The position numbers and the translations under genes are program-made. Below are positions 1-8,900 of a stretch of 29,061 bases of DNA, piece after piece; position 1 is the stretch's first letter, and every line of letters begins with the position of its first letter. The notes under the pieces are model-generated. The model was not told the DNA's origin. It was given only the letters and a program-made list of their open reading frames with translations, and ran no database searches. The stretch is taken from NCBI GenBank assembly GCA_018334615.1, contig JAGXLP010000003.1, positions 1 to 29,061 of the forward strand. Direction: 5' to 3'. Source of the stretch: Candidatus Bipolaricaulota bacterium (lineage in GTDB: Bacteria; Bipolaricaulota; Bipolaricaulia; M55B111).

Positions 1-2
1 AA

Positions 3-233
3 GGTGAGCAGAATAGAGCGACATGGTACAAACCTCTCGAAGACCAAAAATACGTCGATCGAGCAGTTAGCTGGGTACTTGGTAACTCGGACCTGTTTTT
101 AAACACAGTAGGAGATATCCACCTCCTGCCCAAAGTTCTCGACGCCGCAAGTCGGTACGAGGGTAGGCCTGCAGATGATGAAATGAAAAATATGGTGAAG
201 GAACGGGAGATGGAAGCTCTCTGGCCTGAATAA
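3..233 (+). CDS. Aldo/keto reductase, C-terminal part (5' end outside the window)
   Basis: Frame 3 is open from the window edge to TAA at 231-233 and gives 76 residues. They include TWYKPLEDQKYVDRAVSWVL, then a short FLNTVGDIHLLP stretch and VLDAASRYEG. This matches the C-terminal end of bacterial aldo/keto reductases, where a conserved helix with a DQ..ID.AV pattern is followed by a GD..LLP..LDAA segment. Those enzymes are NAD(P)H-dependent cytoplasmic oxidoreductases. The catalytic Asp/Tyr/Lys/His residues would lie upstream, outside the window, so activity and substrate cannot be judged. The ORF on the opposite strand at 99-320 is its antisense shadow. The gene ends 678 bases before the lacI-type gene, with repeat copy A between them, so it is probably a separate transcription unit. 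Confidence 0.7.
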   Translation, partial: GEQNRATWYKPLEDQKYVDRAVSWVLGNSDLFLNTVGDIHLLPKVLDAASRYEGRPADDEMKNMVKEREMEALWPE

Positions 234-344
234 TCTTCTTGGTTTCGGTTTTGTTCTTTCTTCATCGGGAAAAATTATTTGTTTGGCCCGATTAACTGCC
301 ACATCCTCCTTAACCGGCAACTGGTTTAACCTTTAAAACTCAGC

Positions 345-611
345 AGTCAAGAGCCCCGCCCCAAGGAACGGGACTTGAAAAAACACTTTAACAACAGGAC
401 GTTTAGCTTAACAACCGGGAATTGACCCAGCACTCATTTGAGGAGACTGACTTGGTTAACAAAGTCCTACTAATATCAGGTCAACTTAACCCAAATAGGT
501 TAAGCTTACGATAACTTGACCAAACATCATATCTCAAGTGAATACTGGAGGTAAACCAGCCGATTCATCTCTACAGCAAGCTGCGGGGTTTTCTCGGCAA
601 GTTTTGGTAAA
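345..611 (+). repeat. 267-bp structured dispersed repeat, copy A
   Basis: First of three copies, each 267 bp counted from AGTCAA to GGTAAA (others at 20456-20722 and 27604-27870). It opens with a CCCG/CGGG hairpin followed by an A-run, and closes with a CAGCAAGCTGCGGGG-type hairpin. Inside lie nested inverted repeats: the arm CCAGCACTCATTTGAG pairs with CTCAAGTGAATACTGG (one G-T and two C-A mismatches in this copy), and the hairpin CTTAACC-caaata-GGTTAAG sits at 485-504. No ORF is carried. It occupies most of the gap between the aldo/keto reductase and the lacI promoter. Subterminal hairpins, no target duplication and a constant AGTCAA at the left side suggest a non-autonomous IS200/IS605-like element. 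A structured RNA function is an alternative. Confidence 0.8.
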
Positions 612-706
612 AACAGTTGAGATTTGAATAAAGGCTACCAGCGCAGACATCTCTTTCCCTTTATGCATTCTATTTCCGTGATTTTTATCATAAAATATTT
701 CAAAGG

Positions 707-715
707 GCTTCGAAT
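707..715 (+). promoter_or_regulatory. Candidate upstream operator half of a GCTTCGAAT pair
   Basis: GCTTCGAAT occurs here and again at 877-885, just downstream of the lacI-type promoter. The core TTCGAA is palindromic with a central CG, as in many LacI-family operators. Two sites about 170 bp apart could support looping autorepression. This is inferred from spacing and symmetry only. The surrounding 620-840 stretch is AT-rich and shows no gene. Confidence 0.3.
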
Positions 716-841
716 ATATACGACAATTTATAATTATTCTAAATAATTAATATTTGACGAAAATTAGATATCAAACACAACCAACCTATAACTCCGTATC
801 TACAGACAATGCAGGGTATTTGTATCTAAGCCTCATGTAAC

Positions 842-870
842 TTGACAAATGTTTTTATTCTTGATAAACT
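842..870 (+). promoter_or_regulatory. Sigma70-type promoter of the sugar-uptake operon
   Basis: TTGACA at 842-847 is a perfect -35 box. A 17-base spacer separates it from TAAACT at 865-870 (4 of 6 matches to TATAAT). Transcription would start around 877-880, inside the second GCTTCGAAT site, so a bound repressor there would block initiation. The lacI-type ATG follows at 911. Confidence 0.65.
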
Positions 871-876
871 AAAATC

Positions 877-885
877 GCTTCGAAT
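877..885 (+). promoter_or_regulatory. Candidate operator at the transcription start
   Basis: Second copy of GCTTCGAAT, within the near-palindrome GCTTCGAATC (one mismatched pair). It lies 6 bases after the -10 box, the usual place for a repressor site. It probably serves the adjacent LacI-family gene, but this rests on position and symmetry. Confidence 0.4.
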
Positions 886-910
886 CTATCAGGGGTGACC
901 CTACAAAAAT

Positions 911-1972
911 ATGTCTGGCAAGGTGACTATTGCAGACGTTGCTGAAAAAGCAGGAGTAGCACCATCTACTGTCTCACTCGCACTCAACGACAAGCCGCAC
1001 GTCAGTCCGGAAACAAAAAAAGACGTGTTAAAGGCTGCAAGGGAATTAGACTATCACCCACACTCTGCTGCGAAAAGCCTCGCGACAGGTCAATCCGAGA
1101 CTATCGGGCTGCTCATTCCTATAGAGCTCACGAGCGTATTTTCCTCCACGGAATTCTTCCAGAAGATGATATCTGGCATGCATAGAGCTGCCGGAGAAAT
1201 GGGGATGACTCTATCCCTTCAGATTGTAGAATCGGAGGATGAGGCGATAGAGCGTATTAAGTATGCCGCTCGGACGAATAGCGTCAGCGGATCGGTTATT
1301 ACTCATCCCACGACCAGCATGCCCTACCTTGACATCCTTAAGGAATATAAATACTCGACTGTATTTCTCGGTGACCCCGTGGAGAACCTGCCGTACGTCG
1401 ACAACGACAATATTGACGTCGGTCGAATGGCTACTGAGCACCTTCTTGACCATGGCCACGAAAAGATTGCAATGTTATCCGGACCGGAAAAATTCACCGT
1501 TTCACGGAACAGATTAATGGGGCACAGGTCCGCACTGGAAAACCAGGGGATATTTTTCGATGAGGATCTCGTCTGGGAATCTGATCTAAACGAGCAATCG
1601 TCTTACGAAAAAGTACTGGAGAAAGCGCCCGAGTACGAATTTTCGGCTATGTTCGTTTCGGTTGAAGTCCAGGCGGTCGGTGCACTTAGGGCCCTCAGGG
1701 AACTCGATATTACTGTACCCGGAGATGTAGCGCTCGTAGTCGTCGGAGAATCGGAGTTATCAAAGCATCTTTCTTCACCCCTGACTACTGTGGATTTGAA
1801 CACCGAAAAACTGGGATACCTCTCGGCAAAAAAGTTAATAAGGATAATTAAAGGAGAAGAGGAAGAGCCCCAGTTGATAGTTCCCGCGGACCTCAGAATA
1901 AGGGAGTCCTGTGGCTGCAAAAAATCCGAAAATCCACCAGGGGGTGGTAAAACTTTTTCAGCCAGTGACTAA
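911..1972 (+). CDS. LacI-family transcriptional regulator
   Basis: 353 residues. The N-terminus VTIADVAEKAGVAPSTVSLA is a textbook LacI helix-turn-helix, followed by a hinge helix (HPHSAAKSLATG, about residues 50-61) that inserts in the minor groove of the operator. The rest is a periplasmic-binding-protein-like effector domain (TIGLLIP at 64-70 through the LTTVDLN and ADLRIRESC segments). The RESCGC motif close to the C-terminus is typical of sugar-responsive members. The ATG follows AGGGGTGA at 891-898 at a rather long distance. The sugar-binding protein starts 46 bases after its stop, so it heads the operon and probably represses it until a sugar binds. The effector is not identifiable from sequence; neighbours point to an alpha-glucoside or alpha-mannoside. 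A glycine-rich tail after the CGC motif is unusual but short. Confidence 0.92.
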   Translation: MSGKVTIADVAEKAGVAPSTVSLALNDKPHVSPETKKDVLKAARELDYHPHSAAKSLATGQSETIGLLIPIELTSVFSSTEFFQKMISGMHRAAGEMGMTLSLQIVESEDEAIERIKYAARTNSVSGSVITHPTTSMPYLDILKEYKYSTVFLGDPVENLPYVDNDNIDVGRMATEHLLDHGHEKIAMLSGPEKFTVSRNRLMGHRSALENQGIFFDEDLVWESDLNEQSSYEKVLEKAPEYEFSAMFVSVEVQAVGALRALRELDITVPGDVALVVVGESELSKHLSSPLTTVDLNTEKLGYLSAKKLIRIIKGEEEEPQLIVPADLRIRESCGCKKSENPPGGGKTFSASD

Positions 1973-2018
1973 TTATTTATCAACTATCTTCTATTTTTAA
2001 CAGGAGGTACATATTTTT

Positions 2019-3407
2019 ATGAAAAAGATAATTTCATTCGTTCTTGTCCTTTCCTTAGTTATCGGTCTGGCGGCGATCGGGTTTTCCGACAGTCACGAAG
2101 ACCAGGAAGAAGTCATCGAACAGAAAGTGATGACCGTTCAGAGTGCTGGTATCGAGAGAGCACCCTATATCGGACCGTTAGAGGGAGAAAAAATGAAGGG
2201 GGAGGTCGAAGACTACGTATACTATCACTTCCCCGCAATTAAATACGAAACCGAGCATCCCGGCGTCGACATCAAGCTGAAAGGTGAAGTATACCCTTAC
2301 GGCGACATGCTGAAGTCGATAATGCTGGCTGTTACGTCCCAATCAACGTTTGACTACGTAGAAATGGACGACATATGGTTAGGAAAAGTTGCCGCGAGCG
2401 GTTACCTCTCCGACAAATACTCCGACCAGTACGAAAAATGGGCAAACGATCTTGGCATGTACGACGTCTTTAAGAAAGGATCCAGCTACAAGGGCACTTA
2501 CTACGGGCTCTGGCGGTCCACAGATACGAGAGCCATCTGGGTCTGGAAGGACGTCCTTCACGAAGCAGGATACACCATGGAAGACATCATGACCTGCGAA
2601 GGTATGCTTGAAGCACTACCTGACATCACGGAAACGGCAAAAGAGGACTTCGGCATGGCCGGTGGTCTCGAATATCCCTTCAACGGCAAGTGGGTAGTCG
2701 ATCAATGGTACGGCTGGTTATACCAGCTCGGTGGCAAGATCTTAGAACAAAACGAAGACGGCGAATGGGTTGCCGGATTTAACAACGAAGCCGGTTACAG
2801 ATCACTTAATTATGTCAAAAAGTTGAAAGAGTCTGGAGCAACGATGCAGAGGTCCTGGCAGTGGATGCTTGCCAACTTCCTCGATAGAAATTACGCAATG
2901 ACCTACGAAGGAAGCTGGGATATAGGGGCAATACACAGCAAGTACCCGGACTTATCCGTTCAGGAGATCAAGGAAAAGATAGGCGTAATCCCAACAACTG
3001 TATTCGAGGGTCACGACATGAGGGTTCTTACCGGAGGCTGGCTCTGGACAATCCCCGAAACGGCCAAACATCCAGACGTAGCGTTTGAGGTACTGATGGA
3101 AGTTTTTGAAGACCGAGAAGCTTACGCGGAAATGACGGCTTACCAGGGAGAATTTCCGACAACCGATTGGATCTGGGAATCCCCTACTTATAAAGAGAGG
3201 ATGATTGGAGAAACGCTGCCGAAGGAGTGGTTCGATAGATTCAGAGAAGGTGTCGCCGGCGGAGTCTGGAGGCCATTCTTCCCTGAATACCCGGAGATAC
3301 AGAAGGAACTTTGGGACGCCACCCAAAAGGTCGTCATGGGTAAAGCAACAGCCGAGAAGGCTCTAGCGACGGCTGAGAAGAAGGTCAATCAACTTATGGA
3401 AGACTAA
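2019..3407 (+). CDS. Extracellular sugar-binding protein of an ABC transporter (family 1)
   Basis: 462 residues. The start ATG follows AGGAGGT by about ten bases. The N-terminus (MKKIISFVLVLSLVIGLAAI) is a signal peptide. No lipobox cysteine follows, so the protein is either free or held in place some other way. The mature part has solute-binding-protein features: a tryptophan-rich sugar-contact region (GKWVVDQWYGWLYQLGGKIL), a YEGSWDIGAI segment and a GGWLWTIPETAKHPDVAFEV stretch seen in carbohydrate-binding family 1 proteins. It captures oligosaccharide outside the membrane and hands it to the two permeases downstream. A strong hairpin separates it from the permease genes, which would leave more binding-protein mRNA than permease mRNA. 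Length is normal for the family. The exact ligand is unknown. Confidence 0.9.
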   Translation: MKKIISFVLVLSLVIGLAAIGFSDSHEDQEEVIEQKVMTVQSAGIERAPYIGPLEGEKMKGEVEDYVYYHFPAIKYETEHPGVDIKLKGEVYPYGDMLKSIMLAVTSQSTFDYVEMDDIWLGKVAASGYLSDKYSDQYEKWANDLGMYDVFKKGSSYKGTYYGLWRSTDTRAIWVWKDVLHEAGYTMEDIMTCEGMLEALPDITETAKEDFGMAGGLEYPFNGKWVVDQWYGWLYQLGGKILEQNEDGEWVAGFNNEAGYRSLNYVKKLKESGATMQRSWQWMLANFLDRNYAMTYEGSWDIGAIHSKYPDLSVQEIKEKIGVIPTTVFEGHDMRVLTGGWLWTIPETAKHPDVAFEVLMEVFEDREAYAEMTAYQGEFPTTDWIWESPTYKERMIGETLPKEWFDRFREGVAGGVWRPFFPEYPEIQKELWDATQKVVMGKATAEKALATAEKKVNQLMED

Positions 3408-3429
3408 TCTCCTCCAGGATGGTAAGTCA

Positions 3430-3466
3430 ATCCACGGAAGGGGATTATCAGACCCCTTCCGTGGAT
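3430..3466 (+). terminator. Intercistronic hairpin after the binding-protein gene
   Basis: ATCCACGGAAGGGG (3430-3443) pairs perfectly with CCCCTTCCGTGGAT (3453-3466) across a 9-base loop. The following TTATAT is only weakly U-rich, so it is more likely a partial terminator or a 3' mRNA-stabilising hairpin. Such hairpins are common between binding-protein and permease genes and set their relative dosage. Confidence 0.8.
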
Positions 3467-3491
3467 TTATATAAAAGGAAGATGTGATAAT

Positions 3492-4367
3492 ATGCGAAGG
3501 TATAGTTTCTTGATTCCAGCGTTGTTTCTTCTGCCGGCGATCGGAGTCCTTTTCTTTCTCCAGTTTTTCTCCTGGGGTTGGAATATAAACCTTGTGCTTC
3601 ACGACGTGACCTTGATGAATTTCCTTACTGACTGGGATTTCGTCGGGTTACAGAATTTTCAAACCGTACTTACCGACACCAGAACTATAACCTCACTTAC
3701 AAACACTGCAATTTTTGCCTTCACGAGCATCGGCCTTCAGATGATTATCGGAACCGCCATTTCCTATCTCCTCTATCGGGCTGTACCGAAGGTCGAGAGG
3801 TTTTTCCGTCCTATCGTTATTCTACCCTGGCTCTGTTCGGTGCTGATAGCCGCCTTCGGGTGGCAACTTCTGCTAAGCAAGGATATAGGTTTGTTTAATA
3901 TGGTGATTACCAGCCTGGGATTTGGAAGGGTCGACTTTTTCGGAGGTTCGACGACGGCAATGATTTCAATAGTGCTTGCCAATACCTGGTGGGGAACTCC
4001 ATTCACCATACTTCTCATGGGCTCTGGAATGACCTCGATCTCACCGCAGTTGATCGAAGCTTCGAAAGTAGACGGAGCAAGTGAATGGATTTTCTTTACG
4101 AGAGTAGCGCTTCCAATAATTCTTCCATTTATCCTAATCAACCTTATACTGATAACAGTTTGGACGATCAACATGTTTGGCTTGATTCTGGCAATGACCG
4201 GAGGAGGACCGCTAAATGCTACGCGAGTTTTCCCGCTCCACGGATACCTTGCCGCGTTTGACTCGGGGAATTTCTCGTACGGAGCAACCGTGACCGTTTT
4301 CTCAGTGTTTATAAACCTAATATTAATTTATCTCTACGTCAAAGTAGCCAACGTAGAGCTGGTTTAA
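3492..4367 (+). CDS. Sugar ABC transporter permease, MalF/UgpA type
   Basis: 291 residues with about six hydrophobic segments, beginning at RYSFLIPALFLLPAIGVLFF. The cytoplasmic EAA loop, which docks the ATPase, is clear: EASKVDGASEWIFFTRVALP followed by IILPF, about 60-70 residues before the large C-terminal hydrophobic region. It forms the membrane channel together with the next gene, 11 bases downstream. The AAGGAAG upstream of the ATG is a fair ribosome site. No ATPase gene is present in the window, so the complex must use an ATPase encoded elsewhere, as MsmX/UgpC-type shared ATPases do in many bacteria. Confidence 0.92.
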   Translation: MRRYSFLIPALFLLPAIGVLFFLQFFSWGWNINLVLHDVTLMNFLTDWDFVGLQNFQTVLTDTRTITSLTNTAIFAFTSIGLQMIIGTAISYLLYRAVPKVERFFRPIVILPWLCSVLIAAFGWQLLLSKDIGLFNMVITSLGFGRVDFFGGSTTAMISIVLANTWWGTPFTILLMGSGMTSISPQLIEASKVDGASEWIFFTRVALPIILPFILINLILITVWTINMFGLILAMTGGGPLNATRVFPLHGYLAAFDSGNFSYGATVTVFSVFINLILIYLYVKVANVELV

Positions 4368-4378
4368 GGTGAATCGAT

Positions 4379-5191
4379 ATGTCTGAAAAAGCAACCAGAA
4401 TAATTTTACTAATAGCTTATTCCGTTTTTTCCTTGCTCCCAATTTACTGGGTAACAAGTCTTTCCCTCCAGCAGAAGATCAGTTTCCCGCCGAAACCGTT
4501 CCCTACCAGTCCGACCATTTCCCATTACGTGGGATTGTTAACTGAATCTGGGGTCCTTATTAGCATTTTAAACTCCGTATTCGTTGGACTTTCAGTGGGC
4601 TTCATTTCAGTGCTGATTTCTTCTATGGCGGGGTACGCTTTCTCCAAACTGGAATTCAGGGGAAAAAAGTTCATATTTTTAGGCGTAATCCTTACTTTCC
4701 TCCTTCCGCCCCAGCTCAATATCGTACCTCTTTACTCGTTGTTTGCCGAAATGAGAATGTTAAATAACAGGCTCGGGATGATATTCCTCTATCAGATTCT
4801 CGTTTTACCGTTAAACATATTTCTGTTTTTGAACTACTTCGACACTGTCAAGGAAGCAATAGTAGAGTCGGCAATTATAGACGGGGCAGGACCGATAAGG
4901 CGCTATTATAAAATTTTTATCCCCCTCTCAAAACCCGCAATAATCGCGGCGTTTATATTTGGTTTCCGGTTTTCCTGGGCGGAATACGTATTTGCGACGA
5001 CATTCATAAGGTCGGAACCAAAAATGCTCTTTACCGCAGCTCTCAATAGAGCTGTCTTCGCAGGCCAGTATACAATTAACTACGATTATATGGCAGCTGG
5101 ATCGATATTGCTTCTCATACCCACTTTGCTGGTGCTGATATACGGACAAAAGTACCTGCAGATCGGTCTCCAGCTAGGTGGTGTTGATTGA
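4379..5191 (+). CDS. Sugar ABC transporter permease, MalG/UgpE type
   Basis: 270 residues with about six membrane segments. The EAA loop reads ESAIIDGAGPIRRYYKIFIP, followed by LSKPA, as in MalG-type proteins. The N-terminal PIYWVTSLSLQ region and the C-terminal GLQLGGVD tail, in place of the common GLTAGAVKG ending, fit the family. The ATG follows AAGGTGA by seven bases. Its stop codon overlaps the TTG start of the next gene (TTGA), which indicates translational coupling and shared expression. It pairs with the MalF-type subunit to import sugar. Confidence 0.92.
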   Translation: MSEKATRIILLIAYSVFSLLPIYWVTSLSLQQKISFPPKPFPTSPTISHYVGLLTESGVLISILNSVFVGLSVGFISVLISSMAGYAFSKLEFRGKKFIFLGVILTFLLPPQLNIVPLYSLFAEMRMLNNRLGMIFLYQILVLPLNIFLFLNYFDTVKEAIVESAIIDGAGPIRRYYKIFIPLSKPAIIAAFIFGFRFSWAEYVFATTFIRSEPKMLFTAALNRAVFAGQYTINYDYMAAGSILLLIPTLLVLIYGQKYLQIGLQLGGVD

Positions 5192-5886
5192 TACTCTCCT
5201 CGCAAACACCGACGGAAAAAATTTTTTCTACAATGGACGAGTTAAAAGAGACCGCCACGATTTACGGTAAAAACTTTTTCCGGCTCACACTACCCTTCTT
5301 AGTTTTCTTCGGGTTTTCTCTTACCGGTGGCATTTACGCGTTTCCGCAGGGTAGCACTGTTAAAGTAACCTACGGATTTTTACTTGGGCTACTTGCGCTA
5401 TTCTGTTCGTCGAGCGTTGCCGTTGACAGCTGGGGATCTTTACACAACGTGGAGTTTGGGCTAATCGAAAACTGGAAATACACCCTGGGAAAGCTACCCG
5501 TTCTTCTACTCTCTACCCTGATAGCGATTGTTCCCTGGCTAGTCCTATTATACCTGTTCTTGAACTTTTACAGCTTCTTCCTGTTCGTACCTCTGGCAGT
5601 ATATCCATTCTTCTTTCTTTACCTTTTGCCAAGCGTTCTGGTCGGGAACGCGGGGCCTGTTGCCGCTATCAGAGATTCCTTTAAGACTTCCTGGTCTAAC
5701 TCGACGAGAACCGCGACATTAACTTATCTGCCGGGATTCTCTGCTACCGCACTTGTTGTTATAGAAATCTATTCTCCGGTAATTCTTATACTTGTACCTG
5801 CGTGGATAGTTTTAATAACCGTCAACTACTGTCATCTAAACCAACCGCAGCTGTCACGGGAAATTTTTTGCGGAGAAGAGGGCTAA
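5188..5886 (+). CDS. Polytopic membrane protein of unknown function in the sugar operon
   Basis: 232 residues, strongly hydrophobic, with about five or six predicted membrane segments (for example LTLPFLVFFGFSLTGGIYAF near residue 35 and VLLLSTLIAIVPWLVLLYLF near 105). A short loop, PVAAIRDSFKTSW, resembles the connector seen in YesV/DUF624- or DUF975-like membrane proteins, but I cannot place it firmly. The chosen start is TTG at 5188, overlapping the previous stop codon and preceded by AGGTGGTG. An ATG at residue 16 (5233) has no ribosome site. Small membrane proteins of this kind often sit beside MalF/MalG permeases in polysaccharide-use loci; the role is unproven. No catalytic motif is visible. 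Confidence 0.6.
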   Translation: MILSSQTPTEKIFSTMDELKETATIYGKNFFRLTLPFLVFFGFSLTGGIYAFPQGSTVKVTYGFLLGLLALFCSSSVAVDSWGSLHNVEFGLIENWKYTLGKLPVLLLSTLIAIVPWLVLLYLFLNFYSFFLFVPLAVYPFFFLYLLPSVLVGNAGPVAAIRDSFKTSWSNSTRTATLTYLPGFSATALVVIEIYSPVILILVPAWIVLITVNYCHLNQPQLSREIFCGEEG

Positions 5887-5953
5887 AATGTAGACATGCA
5901 ATCGGAAATTTCCTACACTCAACGTCTAACCCTAAGAGCCGGAAGGAGGATCT

Positions 5954-8900
5954 ATGGAAATTACAAAAAGTAAAAGAGTCAACTATACAGAAAAGAAATT
6001 GCAGGAAATGACAGTTGGCCAATCGAGACTCGTTGAAAATATTTCCTGTCACCTGACCCGGGACTTTTTGAAGCCGGAAGAAGCGAGAAAGAGGAATTTT
6101 AGTCCCTGCGAACCCGGTTTTACCTGGAAAAGGGATAGAGAAAAGGTGGATCGATCAACATTAAGTGAAAAAGTGGACATCAATAATGCCGAAAATATTC
6201 CCCCGGAGCTATCCCTGGGAAATAACGCCTGGTTCAGACTTTCCTTTAAGCTACCTGAAGGGTTCTCTCTGGGCACCTCGTCACTGCGCTTTCGAGCCCA
6301 AGCTACTTCGAGTTCCGAGATGAGTCCGATAGCAGATAGACCGGCTGTCGAAGCCCAGTGTTATGCAAAGGGAAACCCTATTCAGTCCTTCGACCACGGA
6401 CACGAATTTCTGAAGCTTGAGAATGTACCTCAACAAAACGGACGGTTTGACCTGATGGTAGAGGTTGGCACGACTTTGCTCTGGGGTGGATTAGACGTTG
6501 ACGAATTCATCCTGGAAAAGGCCGAACTGGTAGAAACAAGGAAAGAGGTCAGAAAGCTGTATTTTGATTTTAAAAGTTTCAACGATCTGAGAAAGCAGCT
6601 GCCCGAAGACTCTCCCCTCAGAAAAAAGATACTAAACAAATTAACCGAAGCAAGTCACTCTTTCCCTTTCGGAGAAGATTCTGAAAACCGTATAACAGAA
6701 GGATCAAAAGATGCGATGAGAATTATCGAGGATCTAAAAGACCTCGAATCGGAATTTTCTGACCTGAAGCTCATTACAACTGGACACGCACATATTGACG
6801 CAGCGTGGCTATGGCCCTGGAGCGAGACGGTGAGAAAGAGCGGCAGGACGTTCTCCAACGCCCTGAAGTTAATGGAAGAATACCCCGACTTTCGGTTTCT
6901 CCAGTCTCAGCCCCATATTTATGAATTCGTAAAAAACCGCTTCCCCAAACTATTTGATAGGATAAAGAAAAAAGTCGATTCCAGGGACTGGGAACCGGTG
7001 GGGGGAACCTGGATAGAAAGCGACGTAAACATCAGTGGAGGAGAAGCACTCGCCCGACAGTATCTATACGGGAAACGTTACTTTCGAAAGGAGTTTGGAA
7101 TCGACCCAAAAATTACGTTTATTCCCGACGTTTTTGGTTATTCCGCCTCTCTTCCAGGTATAGCACGATCCGCAAATTGTCCCTATTTCTTTACCCAAAA
7201 GATGAGCTGGAGCGAAGTTAACGATTTTCCCCATCACACTTTCGTCTGGGAGGGCATAGACGGCTCACAGTTGATCGCTCACTTCCCTCCCGCAGATACG
7301 TACAATGGCATGACTTTCCAAGAACCCGTGGACGAAGTTGTAAAATCAGCAAAAAATTTCAGGGAAAAAGGCGAGTTGAATAGAGCTGCTTACCTTATTG
7401 GCTGGGGAGACGGAGGTGGAGGACCAAACAGGGACATGGTAGAACAGGTTGAGGCCATAAACGACATTGAAGCCCTGCCCGATCTTGAATTTGGCCAGCT
7501 CAAGAACTTCTTTAAAGGTCTCGAGAAGAATAGCGAAAAGCTAGAAAAATGGATTGGCGAGCTCTATCTGGAAAGGCACCGCGGCACGTTTACAACTCAT
7601 GGTGACAAAAAAAGAAATAATCGTAAGCTAGAATTTGCCCTGAGGGAAGCCGAAATACTGTCTTCGACGGCGCTTCTGGGGGGTAACAGCTTTCAATATC
7701 CAAAGGATGCACTTGATGGCGCCTGGAAGACGCTTCTTTTCAACCAATTTCACGACATTCTTCCCGGTTCTTCAATTAGGGAGGTTTACGAAGACGCAGA
7801 TAGGGACTACGGAAAAGCACTGGACTCAACCCGGAAAATAATTTCAGAAGCGAGCAAAGATATAGTCGAACACTCCGACAGCAAGGAAAAACTTTTCGTG
7901 TTTAATTCCCTATCCTGGGTAACGGATCGTCTGGTTGAAGCAGAGGCTCCAAATATCGAGAGCGACGAGATTTCCGCCGTGGACCCGGACGGAAATAGGT
8001 TACCTATCCAGAGATCTGGAAGAGATGAGGAAAAAATCGTTTTCAATGCAACCAAACTACCCTCCCTCGGCGGGAAGACCTTTAAGATTGAACCCGAATG
8101 TTCTAATTACCGAAACGACATTACAGTAACGGAACGGGATATGGAAAACTCAAAGATAAAAATAGTCCTCAGTAAAGATGGATCAATATCCACCCTCGAA
8201 GACAAGAAAGAAGAGAGAGAAGTGTTTGACGGACCGGGCAATGAGCTAATTGCATATAGGGATCTTCCGACCGAATTTGACGCCTGGGAACTAGAAGGAG
8301 ATATTTATGATGTAAGCAACCGCCTTCCCGCGCCTCAAAAGACATACGTGATCGAAAGCGGACCGTTAAGGGGTATATTAAGACAGGAGAGAGAATTCGG
8401 TAATTCGAAGCTCGTTCAGGATATAGTTATTTATTCTGACAGCAAGAGAATTGACCTTGAAACACGAGTGGACTGGCATGAGAAAGATACTCTTCTGAAA
8501 ACACACTTTCCGATAGCGGTTAGTTCGAGAGAGGCTACTTTTGAAATACAATACGGACACTATAACCGACCCACTCACTCAAATACCAGCTGGGATCGGG
8601 CACGTTTTGAAGTACCTCACCAGAAATGGGTTGACGTATCCGAATACGGTTTTGGTGCTGCTTTACTAAACGATAGCAAATACGGCGTAAACGTAGACGA
8701 AACCAATATCGGGTTGAGCTTGCTAAGGGGTCCCAGCTCGCCCGACCCCGAAGCTGACATGGGTTCTCACGATTTTATTTATTCTCTCTTGCCACATGAG
8801 GGTGACTTTCGGGATGCCGGTGTGATAAAGCAGGCCTACGAGTTGAACACGGAAGCGGTAACCACTTACGGGGAGCCTGTAACTGGATTTGACTCGTTAG

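Noticed and set aside
99..320. 73-residue minus-strand ORF near the left edge
   Set aside because: It is antisense to the aldo/keto reductase tail, has no ribosome site, and its composition is unlike a protein.
345..611. CRISPR-like array in the repeat-rich gaps
   Set aside because: Repeats are 90 or 267 bp and dispersed, not short units with regular spacers, and no cas genes are present.
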